In this document: piece after piece, positions 10,585 through 21,500 of the stretch | Layout: every line of letters starts with the position of its first letter | Position numbering within the stretch: the stretch's first letter is position 1 | Assembly (NCBI GenBank): GCA_028641055.1 | Contig: CM054057.1 | Coordinates: 400,566,541-400,630,540, forward strand | Origin: Alopecurus myosuroides | Lineage: Eukaryota > Streptophyta > Magnoliopsida > Poales > Poaceae | DNA length: 64,000 nucleotides | Reading direction: 5' to 3' | Translations under genes and position numbers: made by a program | Notes under the pieces: model-generated | Seen by the model: the letters and a program-made list of their open reading frames with translations, nothing else | What the model was told of the DNA's origin: nothing | Databases searched by the model: none

Positions 10585-12222
10585 CTACTGAGAAGAGAAA
10601 AGGTCCGGATACTTCTTGCGAAGATCCTCTTCGGTCTCCCATGTTGCCTCTTTATCGGAATGATGGGACCACTGCACTTTCAAGAACTTGGTGCTCTTGT
10701 TGCGAGTTTTGTGCTCGGTCTCATCGAGAATTCGAACAGGGTGCTCCTCATAAGATAGATCTTCTTGCAGTTCAATAGAATCATGATCAACCGCACGACC
10801 TGGATCTTTGAAGCACCTCTTGAGCTGTGACACGTGAAACACATCGTGCACCTTGGATAGCTTTTCTGGAAGTTCAAGACGATAGGCATTTTCTGCACGC
10901 CTTGAGAGAATGTTGAAAGGACCAATGTATCTTGTTGCAAGCTTTCCTTTGACACCAAAACGATGAGTGCCTCTGAGGGGACTTACACGGAGATATGCTT
11001 TGTCACCAGGTGCATAGACCATATCCCTGTGTTTGCTGTCATAGTAGCTTTTCTGACGAGACTGAGCAATCCTCAGATTGTCACGGATGATGCGAACTTT
11101 CTCTTCGGCTTCCTTAACAATGTCAGGGCCTAAGAGTGAACGTTCACCAGCTCCAGACCAATTGATTGGACTCCTGCATCTGCGGCCATAGAGAGCCTCA
11201 AATGGTGCCATGCCTAGGCTTGCCTGGAAGCTGTTGTTGTTGGAGAATTCAGCATATGGAAGACATTCCTCCCATTTCATGCCAAAGGAGATACCACATG
11301 CCCTGAGCATATCCTTGAGAATCTGGTTGACTCTTTCGACTAGCCCTTGAGACTGAGGATGGTAGGCTGTGCTGAACAGAAGCTTGGTGCCCAAAGCTTC
11401 TTGAAAGCTTTTCCAGAAATGAGAAGTGAAGATGCTTCCACGGTCTGAGCTTATTTCCAATGGAACACCATGAAGATGAACAATCTTTGCTGTGTAGAGC
11501 TCTGCTAACTGACTAGCTGAGATTGTTTCTTTGACAGGAAAGAAGTGAGCGACTTTAGTGAGTCGATCGATGACAACGAAGATTGCATCGTTTCCCCTCT
11601 TGGACTTTCGAAAACCAGTGACGAAGTCCATTTCGATCATGTCCCACTTCCACTCAGGAATTTTCAGAGGTTGGAGAAGACCGACTGTTTTCTGATGGAC
11701 TGCCTTAACACGTTGACAAACGTCGCATTCAGAAATGTATTGAGCAATGTCACGTTTCATGCCAGGCCACCAATACAGTGTCTTGAGATCCTGGTACATC
11801 TTTGTACTTCCAGGGTGTATGGAGAGAGGAGTTTCATGAGCCTCCTTGAGAATGACATCTTTGAGACTTTGAACTTGAGGAACTGCAATGCGTCCTTCGA
11901 AGAACACAGTTCCCTTGTCATCAATTGAGAAGGACTTAAATTTCTCCTTGCCTTCTTTGATGTGTTCTACCATCTTCTTGATTTCAGCATCACGAAGTTG
12001 TGCAGAACGAATCTTGTCCTCGAGAGTTGGACTGGCTGTCAAGTTTGCAAGATAGCCTTGAGGAACAAGACCAAGGTTGAGCTTCTGGAATTCTTCATGA
12101 AGAGGAGGTTGGCTTTCCATGATCATGAGATTATTGCAATATGACTTGCGACGCAGCGTTGCGCGCCGTTGGATGCAACCAGTGCGGTGCGGATGCGTTT
12201 GTTGACAGAGAGATGCACGCAT
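10585..12222 (-). CDS. Integrase with chromodomain; N-terminal 25 codons derived from LTR sequence
   Basis: Open frame of 545 codons. In intact elements this end of the Ty3/gypsy polyprotein inserts the cDNA, and the chromodomain directs the insertion to chromatin. Residues 1-25 are LTR-derived, and pol begins near residue 26 (KSYCNN), just after the RNase H junction. The HHCC zinc finger follows (EAH, SIHPG, CDVC), then the DDE core: D in EMDFVTG, D in SSDRGS and E in LVERVNQ, with 35 residues between the last two (D35E). The GPF/Y-like motif YIGPF is present, and the C terminus has chromodomain features (VRILDETE, FLKVQW, ATWETEEDLRKKYPDLF). No frameshift or stop interrupts it. The start codon is the first ATG in the fused frame; it is not an ancestral pol start. 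The truncated 5' LTR lies directly upstream in sense orientation, so transcription from it is possible but unproven. Protease, reverse transcriptase and RNase H are absent. Confidence 0.9.
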   Translation of the reverse strand: MRASLCQQTHPHRTGCIQRRATLRRKSYCNNLMIMESQPPLHEEFQKLNLGLVPQGYLANLTASPTLEDKIRSAQLRDAEIKKMVEHIKEGKEKFKSFSIDDKGTVFFEGRIAVPQVQSLKDVILKEAHETPLSIHPGSTKMYQDLKTLYWWPGMKRDIAQYISECDVCQRVKAVHQKTVGLLQPLKIPEWKWDMIEMDFVTGFRKSKRGNDAIFVVIDRLTKVAHFFPVKETISASQLAELYTAKIVHLHGVPLEISSDRGSIFTSHFWKSFQEALGTKLLFSTAYHPQSQGLVERVNQILKDMLRACGISFGMKWEECLPYAEFSNNNSFQASLGMAPFEALYGRRCRSPINWSGAGERSLLGPDIVKEAEEKVRIIRDNLRIAQSRQKSYYDSKHRDMVYAPGDKAYLRVSPLRGTHRFGVKGKLATRYIGPFNILSRRAENAYRLELPEKLSKVHDVFHVSQLKRCFKDPGRAVDHDSIELQEDLSYEEHPVRILDETEHKTRNKSTKFLKVQWSHHSDKEATWETEEDLRKKYPDLFSSQ

Positions 12223-13534
12223 GGTTTTGATGTGGATCTGCGCTTAACTGACGAAACTGAATAAAAATTCAGTCTTTCGTCTGAACCTGTCGACGGCGGA
12301 GGGAAACGGCGTGCTGCACGGCGCGGTGACCACGATTTGGCGGCGCTGGGCGTGCGTGCGTGCGTGCTGAGGATTGTGGAGTGTGCGCGTGTGCTTGGAC
12401 GGCCTGAACACGCACGGGATCGTGCTCGATTGCAACCATGGCGGCACGATGGCGGACGCTGCCGGAGTTTCAGAACGGGCGCGTGCAGAACAGGAAACGA
12501 GGGGGCTGGAGAGAGGCATGGGGCGCTGCGGTGGCTCACCGGGAGGTGGTTGGTGTCGATGGTTGAGGCTGCTGTGGTCGGGGAAGACGGCGCGGTGGCA
12601 AGGTTCAGAACAGCTGCGGCGGTGACGGGCTCGTCGTCGAGGATCTGTGGCCCCTGGGTCCTGCTGCAGCTGTCGATGAGGACGAGGGAGAGGTGGCGGT
12701 CCTGCTCGTGCCCCTGGCTTGCATGGTGGCGCCCCCTAGCGTGCTGTCGACGGCGGCACCATGATCACCCACCTCCACCAACGTTCGCCGGAGAGGAGAA
12801 ATAGAGAGGAGGAAGGGAGCTGGCGGCGGCAGGGAGGAGGGAGAGGGCTAGGCTAGGGTTTAGGGGGCTCGGGGTAGATATAGGGCGAGGAGAAAGGGAG
12901 CAGGTGGAGGGCACGGTGCTCTGCTGCGTGCGCGCTGGCGTCAGCTGACGCCAGCCGTACGGAGAAAGAAGAAGGGCCCTGCGGGCCTGCTGCGCGCGCG
13001 CGCTGGGGTGGTAGGTGGCTGGGCCGGCCCAGCTGGCCTGGCTGCCTCCCCCAGCTCGTTTCTGTTTTAATTTTTTTTTCTTTCTCTTCTTTTTTTTTGA
13101 AGAAAAGAAAAGAGAAGAAAAGAGTGGGTTTTTGGGGTTAGAAAAATTAGGGTATAATTTTTATAGTTTAGTTATTATAACAGCACCAAGGTGCAAACTT
13201 TTGTTTTTAAAAAATTTGAAATTAGTTGCTATTTGTAATTTAATTGAATTTGAGTGAAATTTTGATATTAAATGAATTATTAAGAAGAACCATTTAATAG
13301 TTTGAACTTTCTATTTTAATGGAAACAAAAGATGTTTTTATTTGAATATTTTTATTTTGAAATTGTAACAGAACAAGTATGAAACAAGAATGTGAAAATT
13401 GGTTTGAAATTCAAATAGAAAAACAAGTGAAAACAAAGGAAAACAAATGCAAAGCTTATGATGACATGATGCAAAACATAATTTAACAAAAAGCAAACAT
13501 TCTAAAGGTTGTTTTTCATACTTGGGATGTTACA
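12148..13534 (-). repeat. Truncated 5' LTR of the 6090-13534 element
   Basis: The first ~1387 bp of the 4458-bp LTR, nearly identical to 9159-10547. It starts at 13534 on the minus strand with tgtaacatccc and stops at the tRNA-like T-arm, where the integrase sequence begins. The B-box half of that module is lost here. It should contain the U3 promoter region. Confidence 0.93.
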
Positions 13535-13696
13535 GCCTAACCGAACACAAGAAAAACAGTTGGTTCCGCTTTGCTACCCCTTTCCGGCTCACGTAGAGGT
13601 GCCAAAACGGCAGTTCCGTCTTTTTCCTAGCGGGGCTATGGTTTCTCTGGAGAGGGGGCTCTGGATCGTATGAATGCCACCAAATCCCATGGTATG
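13535..13696. repeat. Satellite array, block 2 (half a monomer between two insertions)
   Basis: This starts with the gccta duplication and continues the monomer interrupted at 6089. It holds the ggctcacgtagag box, the ggggctatgg anchor (13630) and ccaccaaatcccatggtatg, and ends at the next element. Its right continuation is at 22876, and the duplication gtatg is shared. It therefore proves two independent insertions in neighbouring sites of one array. Confidence 0.95.
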
Positions 13697-13969
13697 TGTA
13701 ACACCCGGGGTTTTCCCCAATTTGTTTTGTTGTTTTTCTTTTTTTGCATCGTCATGCATCATGCATCATCATGCATTTAAAAGTTGCACCCTGTTTAAAA
13801 ATTCATCAACTCTTATTTTCTAAAATTTGTTTAATTGATTAATCAATTTTTATTAGAACCGAAACGATCTCTGAAAAATAATTAACCAACCCACAGAAAA
13901 AAACAAAAAAAAATAGAGTCGTGAGGGAGAGAGAGGGGCAACCTGCTTTTTTTTCCGGCCCAACTAGCC

Positions 13970-14640
13970 CAAACAGCAAGGCCCAACCAGCACCTCCCCA
14001 CCGAATCCCTCCCCCAAACCCTAAAAATAATTCTCTCCCTCGCAAAACCCCCCCCGCCGTTTCCACTAATTGTACTCAGGTCCTCCCACCTCCACTCCCA
14101 GGAACCGAACGCACGCACACGCACAGGAGCCCTCCTCTCGCTCGATCTCCCCCCGCTCGCAGCGCCTCCTCCCTCCTTCCCGTCGCCCCTTTCCCTCGCC
14201 GCCCATCCTCCCGGCGCCTCCCTCCGGCCACCCTCCTGGCCGCTCCGCCCCGCCGTCCTCCTCCCTTTTCCCCCCTCTCTCCATTCCCCATGGACGCCGG
14301 CTCTCCTCCCCTTCCCCGAGCCCGACCACCACCACCTCCTGAGCGCCGCCGCCCCTCCCTCTCCGGCCCGGAGCTCCGCCGCCTCCCAAGCCGAGCTCTC
14401 CCTCTCGTGGTGTGCTGCCCCGCTGCTGCTGCTCCCTGTCACCCCACGTGGACGGCCAGGAACCCGACGACCTCCGCCCCGCCATGGCCCCCCCGGGCCT
14501 CGGTCCTGCTCCGCCCGACATGGTGGTGCCGTCCCCGACGACTTCCGGCCGCTGCCGTCCAACTCCGGCGCTGCCGCTGCTCGACGTAGCTCCGCCATGG
14601 CTGTCACACCTTTCCGGCTCTTGCCTCCCTTGATGTGGTT
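13970..14640 (+). other. GC-rich, gene-leader-like block inside the LTR
   Basis: Pyrimidine- and proline-codon-rich sequence following an aaaccctaaaaat motif, resembling the 5' leader and first exon of a grass gene. The plus-strand frame 13921-14589 encodes a low-complexity proline/arginine-rich product with no known domain. The second copy is at ~18800-19470 in the 3' LTR. It could be captured gene-edge DNA or GC-rich LTR promoter and leader; the sequence alone does not decide. Confidence 0.4.
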
Positions 14641-15199
14641 TGGTATGGTGGTGGTCTGGTGCCGCGGTGTGGCTCGGCGCAGGTCGACGCGCCGTTGCTG
14701 TGGTGCTCCTTGTGACGTCGCCGCTGCGGTGATGCCGCTACTGCCCCATCTTCGATGCCGGCGGGAAGATGTTGTGGCTGCACTGCTGTTGTGCCGTCTC
14801 TGGCGCCGTCGGAACGACTTCCTCGACGCAACCACGGTGTCCTCGATTTGCTGTCTCGCGACGGCGGTGTATGGGTGGTCTAGTGGTGTTGGTTGCTGTG
14901 GCGGTGATGCCGGCACCTTAACCACAGCGACACACGGGTACACGACTCCCTCGACTGCTTCCTCGATGCCGTCATGTGTTCGACGCAAGTCCTGCAAGAG
15001 GCATGGCGTTCCCTCCGCCGTCTGTTCCATACCCGTTGTTGGTTCCGTTGTGTGCGTGTCCACCTGACTTCGACAAGACTCCCGGCGACAAGTCTGAGAC
15101 CATGACGCCGCCAAGATCGACCCCGACCCGTACCTCGTCGCCAAGTCCGAGCACCGGAACCGCCAAGAATCCTACCCGATGCGACAAGCACCTCGACCA

Positions 15200-15575
15200 C
15201 GACTACTCCCTCGATGAACCGTGAACGACTACATCGCCTTCGTCGTGTCCGTTTTGCGTTGGCCTCCTTCGTGCGCGCCCGAAGACCGGGACCGTCACGA
15301 TCACCTCCGACCCCGAAGACGATGCGGTAGCGGCTCGCCCACGACTACTACGACTACACCGGCTCCGGACATTGAACGACTACTTCGACGACGATGACCG
15401 CGTGATTCGAGAACGACTACTTCCTCTACGGCGTGAACGACTACCTCCATGACGATGACCCTGGAACGACTACTTCCTCGACGTCGACTACTTCCTCTAC
15501 TATGACTACGTCGACTACGTCCACGACATCGACGACTTCGTCTACTTCCCATTCTTCGTCTACTTCCTCCACGTC
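15200..15575 (+). repeat. GACTAC-type minisatellite in the 5' LTR (second copy ~20030-20405)
   Basis: Degenerate repeats around gaacgactacttcctc, gactacgtcgactac and gacgatgac with steps in multiples of three bases. The same block occurs in the 3' LTR. On the minus strand it reads as an arginine/serine-rich low-complexity frame (15301-15615). It looks like a simple repeat rather than a gene. Confidence 0.6.
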
Positions 15576-18051
15576 CCGAAGTTTCCGGCGTTGACCCCGG
15601 CGATCCTCTTTCCAACGTGCGAACCCAAACCCCTATACCTATGCCCTATTTTCTATAACATATCAACTATAATTAAAATGTCATCTCATTCATGTGTTGC
15701 ATTGCATTTTTTTTGTGGGTAGATAAATAACTCGAACCTCCTAAATTAAATGTCGGGCTTCCGGCTCAATTTAAATTGATTTAATTGCATAAATCATAAC
15801 TAATTTATTTTAACTTCAAATTTGAAAAGTAAAATATGTTTTCCAATCAAAATTCTCTAAACTTTGCAACTATAAACTTTGTTTGCTGTTTCAAATAAAT
15901 TAAATTGCTGAAAACAACTATTTCTTAATTAATGCATTAAAAATTGCTAATTTGATAACTTGCTCATTTTAATTCCAAATCCAACAAATAAAATATGTTT
16001 TCCAACCAGAAAAATGCAAGGAATATTAATATGCCATCCATGTTCATGTTTGCACCTTGCATGTTGCATTTGTAGTAGTGTTATGTATGTTCACCTAATA
16101 AATAAATATGGAATGTGTTGGGGTATTTAATTCAATTGTTGCCCTATTCCATTTAATATTGCTTAACTCACCTATTTACTGTTTTCCATGCTAAACAACA
16201 TTTAACTTGATGGTTAGCTAAACAAATTGAACCAACAATTATTTCTCCGGACTCCGGTTCCGATTAATTTGCTTAAGTTGTTTCCTCTCCGTTGCATACT
16301 GCCATGTCATGCATATACAATAGGATCATGCTGGATCTTTGCCGTAGTAGTAATTGTTGCATCCAGTGTTTCTTTTAGTTCGTTGCTTCTTCGCGGATAG
16401 GACGTTGAGATGGTGTGAGCAACGACAAGTTCTGCTACCTTGCGGGATCTCAGGCAAGTATACTCACTTGCTGCCAAATGGCTGCCTTCATCATTGTTAC
16501 CGATACTTTCCGTTGTTCTTTTCTGCTAGCCTTAGTAGTAGTGTTTCTGTTACGAACCTATCACATGAATCCTTTAACCCTGATATTGCCTCACCTCCAC
16601 ACCTATAACCATTGCTTGTGCCCATGTCTTACTAGCTGCCTTAGGTTGTATTGCTCGAGTCTGTTACCCGTTACTTTCTGTTACTACTCTATTATGTTCT
16701 GGGGGCTCGATGTTAATCAATCAATCATGCTAATTTTATTATCAATAATAAATTTGATGATAAGGCACCGGTGCAGGAGGCCCTTGTGGTTTTGAGGCCT
16801 GCTAGTGTCGACCCTAATAGGAAAAGGGTCTTGTCTATACTGATCCATGATGAGCGCACTACCCGCATGTGGGGGGTAGCGAGTATGGGTGCCCCCCTCA
16901 ATTTGACTCGATTTGCATCTCGCCCAAATCGCCTCATTTAGTTCGGGTTTTCCATTTGCTGCATGCATGATCTTGCGAGCCCTTGGATCCCGGGTGGAAC
17001 TTTCGTAGTCGGCATATAGGAGGACACGTTCTTAGAGTGCTATGAGGGTCCATTTTCTTCTGGGCTCGACTTAGCCGTGCGCCAAGGTGCTTTGGGCTTG
17101 ATGCGAAGAATAGTTGAGTTTGTAGAGTACCTCGCTTAGTGGGGTGATCTCCCATCTGGGCGGGTTATTCTTGCGTGTACGGCTAAATTGGTGCAGACCC
17201 TGCAGGGATAATCTTCTCGAGAAGCCGTGTTTTCCGCGGTTATGGATTACTTGGTGAAAGTACTGGCTAACAAGTACTCAGGACAACTTAAACCTAATGA
17301 TTAACAATCTTTCACCCAATGATTAACAACTTGACTAGTAATAGGCGTATTGGCACAATAATTTGAACCATTATTAATCCAACTGTGTGAGTTATCCTCG
17401 GATTGCTTCTTCGGATAAGGGCGAGATCCAGGATGGGTTTGAAGGTTATCGTTCAGTGGGTTACAATACTCGATCTTATCTTCTTTCTGTTAGCCGAAAG
17501 TTGTAGTATCCCTCTGTAGATGGTTTAGTGCAGCCCGCTGTCGCTTATTTGCAATAACCCCTTCCTTTCCGTTGATCCATAAAGTAATTGTATCTTGTGA
17601 TGACTGGCTACGCCGGTATCTTGTGAGTATGGGTTTTTATCCCCCTTGTCCAGTACTTAACCGTACTGACCCTCGAATCTCTTTCGTGGCTGCATATTCA
17701 ATATTGCAGTCAACAGGTTTGAAGTCTGACGACGTTAGCTTGGGAATCCCTCCGGCTTGGCCTGGGCAGGGATTTGACGCTCTCGGTTATCTTCAGGACT
17801 CTTAGTCCAATTTGTATCTTGTCCGTAGACGGACGATATGTTGTTTCTTCCGCTGTTATTTGGATCTTTATAATGTATCAGTTGTATCCCTGGCTCGTTT
17901 GAGTCATCTTGTATCTATCTGTTCCTGTTGTAATTGTGGATTATTCGTGAACTGTTGTAATGTTATCATAAGTGGCAACCTGGAATCGGTTATTATGCGG
18001 ATTTGGCGGGAATGCTGAAATCTGCATAGTGCCCGATCTTGGGGCGTCACA

Positions 18052-18527
18052 AATGGTATCAGAGCATGGTTTCCGATTCCCGATATTGTTTCGATACGAA
18101 TGGTTATCGAAGCAACGGGTCCGCAAAGCCTGTAGGATAACCTCGCTAACGGTCGTTATTTCTAGAGTGTCAAAAACTATTTCTGCTAAACTATTTTGGA
18201 AACATCCCAATAGGATTCTTGTTTTCTCCTTATCTCTATTCTATTTCTCCTTCTATCTCATTTGTTTTGGAGTCTACTCTCGTACTCAATCTTTCAAAGT
18301 GTTAGGATCCTACGTGGGTGGACGTTTTCTGAGCCTTTAACCTAATATTTTCGATCATCGGAAGATTCCTGGTGGAAGCACATCGTCGTCACTCCGAGCG
18401 AGAATCCCTTGTTAGTGGTGTCGAGGAGATCAGCTGGAAGCATGAAGAATCGTTAGTCGAACTTGTTTCTCCTCCCGGATTAGCAGGTGGATTGCGAGGG
18501 CGCAATCCCCTTGTTAGTGGTGTCGGC
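18052..18527 (+). other. 476-bp interior of the giant-LTR element
   Basis: Contains the primer site and then ~460 bp without gag or pol similarity. The phrase cttgttagtggtgtcg occurs twice (from ~18408 and ~18509), about 100 bp apart, and the second copy ends three bases before the 3' LTR. No run of eight or more purines lies next to the LTR, so the usual polypurine tract is missing or highly diverged. Confidence 0.75.
18054..18065 (+). other. Primer-binding site, initiator tRNA-Met type
   Basis: tggtatcagagc starts two bases after the 5' LTR end and is complementary to the 3' end of initiator tRNA-Met, the usual primer of plant gypsy and many copia elements. Confidence 0.93.
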
Positions 18528-21500
18528 TGTAACACCCGGGGTTTTCCCCAATTTGTTTTGTTGTTTTTCTTTTTTTGCATCGTCATGCATCATGCATCAT
18601 CATGCATTTAAAAGTTGCACCCTGTTTAAAAATTCATCAACTGTTATTTTCTAAAATTTGTTTAATTGATTAATCAATTTTTATTAGAACCGAAACGATC
18701 TCTGAAAAATAATTAACCAACCCACAGAAAAAAACAAAAAAAAATAGAGTCGTGAGGGAGAGAGAGGGGCAACCTGCTTTTTTTTCCGGCCCAACTAGCC
18801 CAAACAGCAAGGCCCAACCAGCACCTCCCCACCGAATCCCTCCCCCAAACCCTAAAAATAATTCTCTCCCTCGCAAAAACCCCCCGCCGTTTCCACTAAT
18901 TGCACTCAGGTCCTCCCACCTCCACTCCCAGGAATCGAACGCACGCACACGCACAGGAGCCCTCCTCTCGCTCGATCTCCCCCCGCTCGCAGCGCCTCCT
19001 CCCTCCTTCCCGTCGCCCCTTTCCCTCGCCGCCCATCCTCCCGGCGCCTCCCTCCGGCCACCCTCCTGGCCGCTCCGCCCCGCCGTCCTCCTCCCTTTTC
19101 CCCCTCTCTCCATTCCCCATGGAAGCCGGCTCTCCTCCCCTTCCCCGAGCCTGACCACCACCACCACCTCCTGAGCGCCGCCACCCCTCCCTCTCCGGCC
19201 CGGAGCTCCGCCGCCTCCCAAGCCGAGCTCTCCCTCTCGTGGTGTGCTGCCCCGCTGCTGCTGCTGCCTGTCACCCCACGTGGACGGCCAGGAACCCGAC
19301 GACCTCCGCCCCGCCATGGCCCCCCCGGGCCTCGGTCCTGCTCCGCCCGACATGGTGGTGCCGTCCCCGACGACTTCCGGCCGCTGCCGTCCAACTCCGG
19401 CGCTGCCGCTGCTCGACGTAGCTCCGCCATGGCTGTCACACCTTTCCGGCTCTTGCCTCCCTTGATGTGGTTTGGTATGGTGGTGGTCTGGTGCCGCGGT
19501 GTGGCTCGGCGCAGGTCGACGCGCCGTTGCTGTGGTGCTCCTTGTGACGTCGCCGCTGCGGTGATGCCGCTACTGCCCCATCTTCGATGCCGGCGGGAAG
19601 ATGTTGTGGCTGCACTGCTGTTGTGTCGTCTCTGGCGCCGTCGGAACGACTTCCTCGACGCAACCACGGTGTCCTCGATTTGCTGTCTCGCGACGGCGGT
19701 GTATGGGTGGTCTAGTGGTGTTGGCTGCTGTGGCGGTGATGCCGGCACCTTAACCACAGCGACACACAGGTACACGACTCCCTCGACTGCTTCCTCGATG
19801 CCGTCATGTGTTCGACGCAAGTCCTGCAAGAGGCATGGCGTTCCCTCCGCCGTCTGTTCCATACCCGTTGTTGGTTCCGTTGTGTGCGTGTCCACCTGAC
19901 TTCGACAAGACTCCCGGCGACAAGTCTGAGACCGTGACGCCGCCAAGATCGACCCCGACCCGTACCTCGTCGCCAAGTCCGAGCACCGGAACCGCCAAGA
20001 ATCCTACCCGATGCGACAAGCACCTCGACCACGACTACTCCCTCGACGAACCATGAACGACTACATCGCCTTCGTCGTGTCCGTTTTGCGTTGGCCGCCT
20101 TCGTGCGCGCCCGAAGACCGGGACCGTCACGATCACCTCCGACCCCGAACACGATGCGGTAGCGGCTCGCCCACGACTACTACGACTACACCGGCTCCGG
20201 ACGTTGAACGACTACTTCGACGACGATGACCGCGTGATTCGAGAACGACTACTTCCTCTACGGCGTGAACGACTACCTCCATGACGATGACCCTGGAACG
20301 ACTACTTCCTCGACGTCGACTACTTCCTCTACTATGACTACGTCGACTATGTCCACGACATCGACGACTTCGTCTACTTCCCATTCTTCGTCTACTTCCT
20401 CCACGTCCCGAAGTTTCCGGCGTTGACCCCGGCGATCCTCTTTCCAACGTGCGAACCCAAACCCCTATACCTATGCCCTATTTTCTATAACATATCAACT
20501 ATAATTAAAATGTCATCTCATTCATGAGTTGCATTGCATTTTTTTTGTGGGTAGATAAATAACTCGAACCTCCTAAATTAAATGTCGGGCTTCCGGCTCA
20601 ATTTAAATTGATTTAATTGCATAAATCATAACTAATTCATTTTAACATCAAATTTGAAAAGTAAAATATGTTTTCCAATCAAAATTCTCTAAACTTTGCA
20701 ACTATAAACTTTGTTTGCTGTTTCAAATAAATTAAATTGCTGAAAACAACTATTTCTTAATTAATGCATTAAAAATTGCTAATTTGATAACTTGCTCATT
20801 TTAATTCCAAATCCAACAAATAAAATATGTTTTCCAACCAGAAAAATGCAAGGAATATTAATATGCCATCCATGTTCATGTTTGCACCTTGCATGTTGCA
20901 TTTGTAGTAGTGTTATGTATGTTCACCTAATAAATAAATATGGAATGTGTTGGGGTATTTAATTCAATTGTTGCCCTATTCCATTTAATATTGCTTAACT
21001 CACCTATTTACTGTTTTCCATGCTAAACAACATTTAACTTGATGGTTAGCTAAACAAATTGAACCAACAATTATTTCTCCGGACTCCGGTTCCGATTAAA
21101 TTGCTTAAGTTGTTTCCTCTCCGTTGCATACTGCCATGTAAGGCATATACAATAGGATCATGCTGGATCTTTGCCGTAGTAGTAATTGTTGCATCTGGTG
21201 TTTCTTTTAGTTCGTTGCTCCTTCGCGGATAGGACGTTGAGATGGTGTGAGCAACGACAAGTTCTGCTACCTTGCGGGATCTCAGGCAAGTATACTCACT
21301 TGCTGCCAAATGGCTGCCTTTCATCACTTGTTACCGATACTTTCCGTTGTTCTTTTCTGCTAGCCTTAGTAGTAGTGTTTCTGTTACGAACCTATCACAT
21401 GAATCCTTTAACCCTGATATTGCCTCACCTCCACACCTATAACCATTGCTTGTGCCCGTGTCTTACTAGCCTGCTTAGGTTGTTTTTCTCGAGTCTGTTA

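Larger units (their letters stand above)
6090..13534 (-). mobile_element. Internally deleted Tekay/Del-like chromovirus (Ty3/gypsy)
   Basis: Minus-strand LTR retrotransposon inserted in the satellite array. The target duplication gccta is perfect (6085-6089 and 13535-13539) and the monomer continues across it. In element order: a truncated 5' LTR (13534 to 12148), the last part of pol encoding integrase and chromodomain, a polypurine tract (10553-10561), and a complete 4458-bp 3' LTR (10547 to 6090). The rest of the 5' LTR, the primer site, gag, protease, reverse transcriptase and RNase H are missing. The shared LTR portions (9159-10547 and 12148-13534) are nearly identical by eye, so both belong to one fairly young insertion. 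The deletion junction shares roughly 10 bp (gcgacgcagc) with the intact LTR, which suggests microhomology-mediated loss after insertion. Confidence 0.95.
13697..18051 (+). repeat. 5' LTR of the 13697-22875 element
   Basis: 4355 bp, tgtaacaccc to gcgtcaca. It is made of an AT-rich start, a very GC-rich block (~13970-15620), an AT-rich block (15630-16350), and a 3' ~1.7 kb homologous to 1-1915 and to 40892-42600. The conserved dyads lie at 17198-17207 and 17213-17224. The GC-rich block is open in several frames on both strands, including a 420-codon minus-strand frame, but shows no domain. Confidence 0.95.

Noticed and set aside
13882..15144. Long minus-strand frame (420 codons) in the GC-rich LTR block, and its copy at 18906-19976
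   Set aside because: Arginine/glycine/serine-rich low complexity; the opposite strand is open too, the frame differs in extent between the two LTR copies, and no domain is visible. GC bias explains it.
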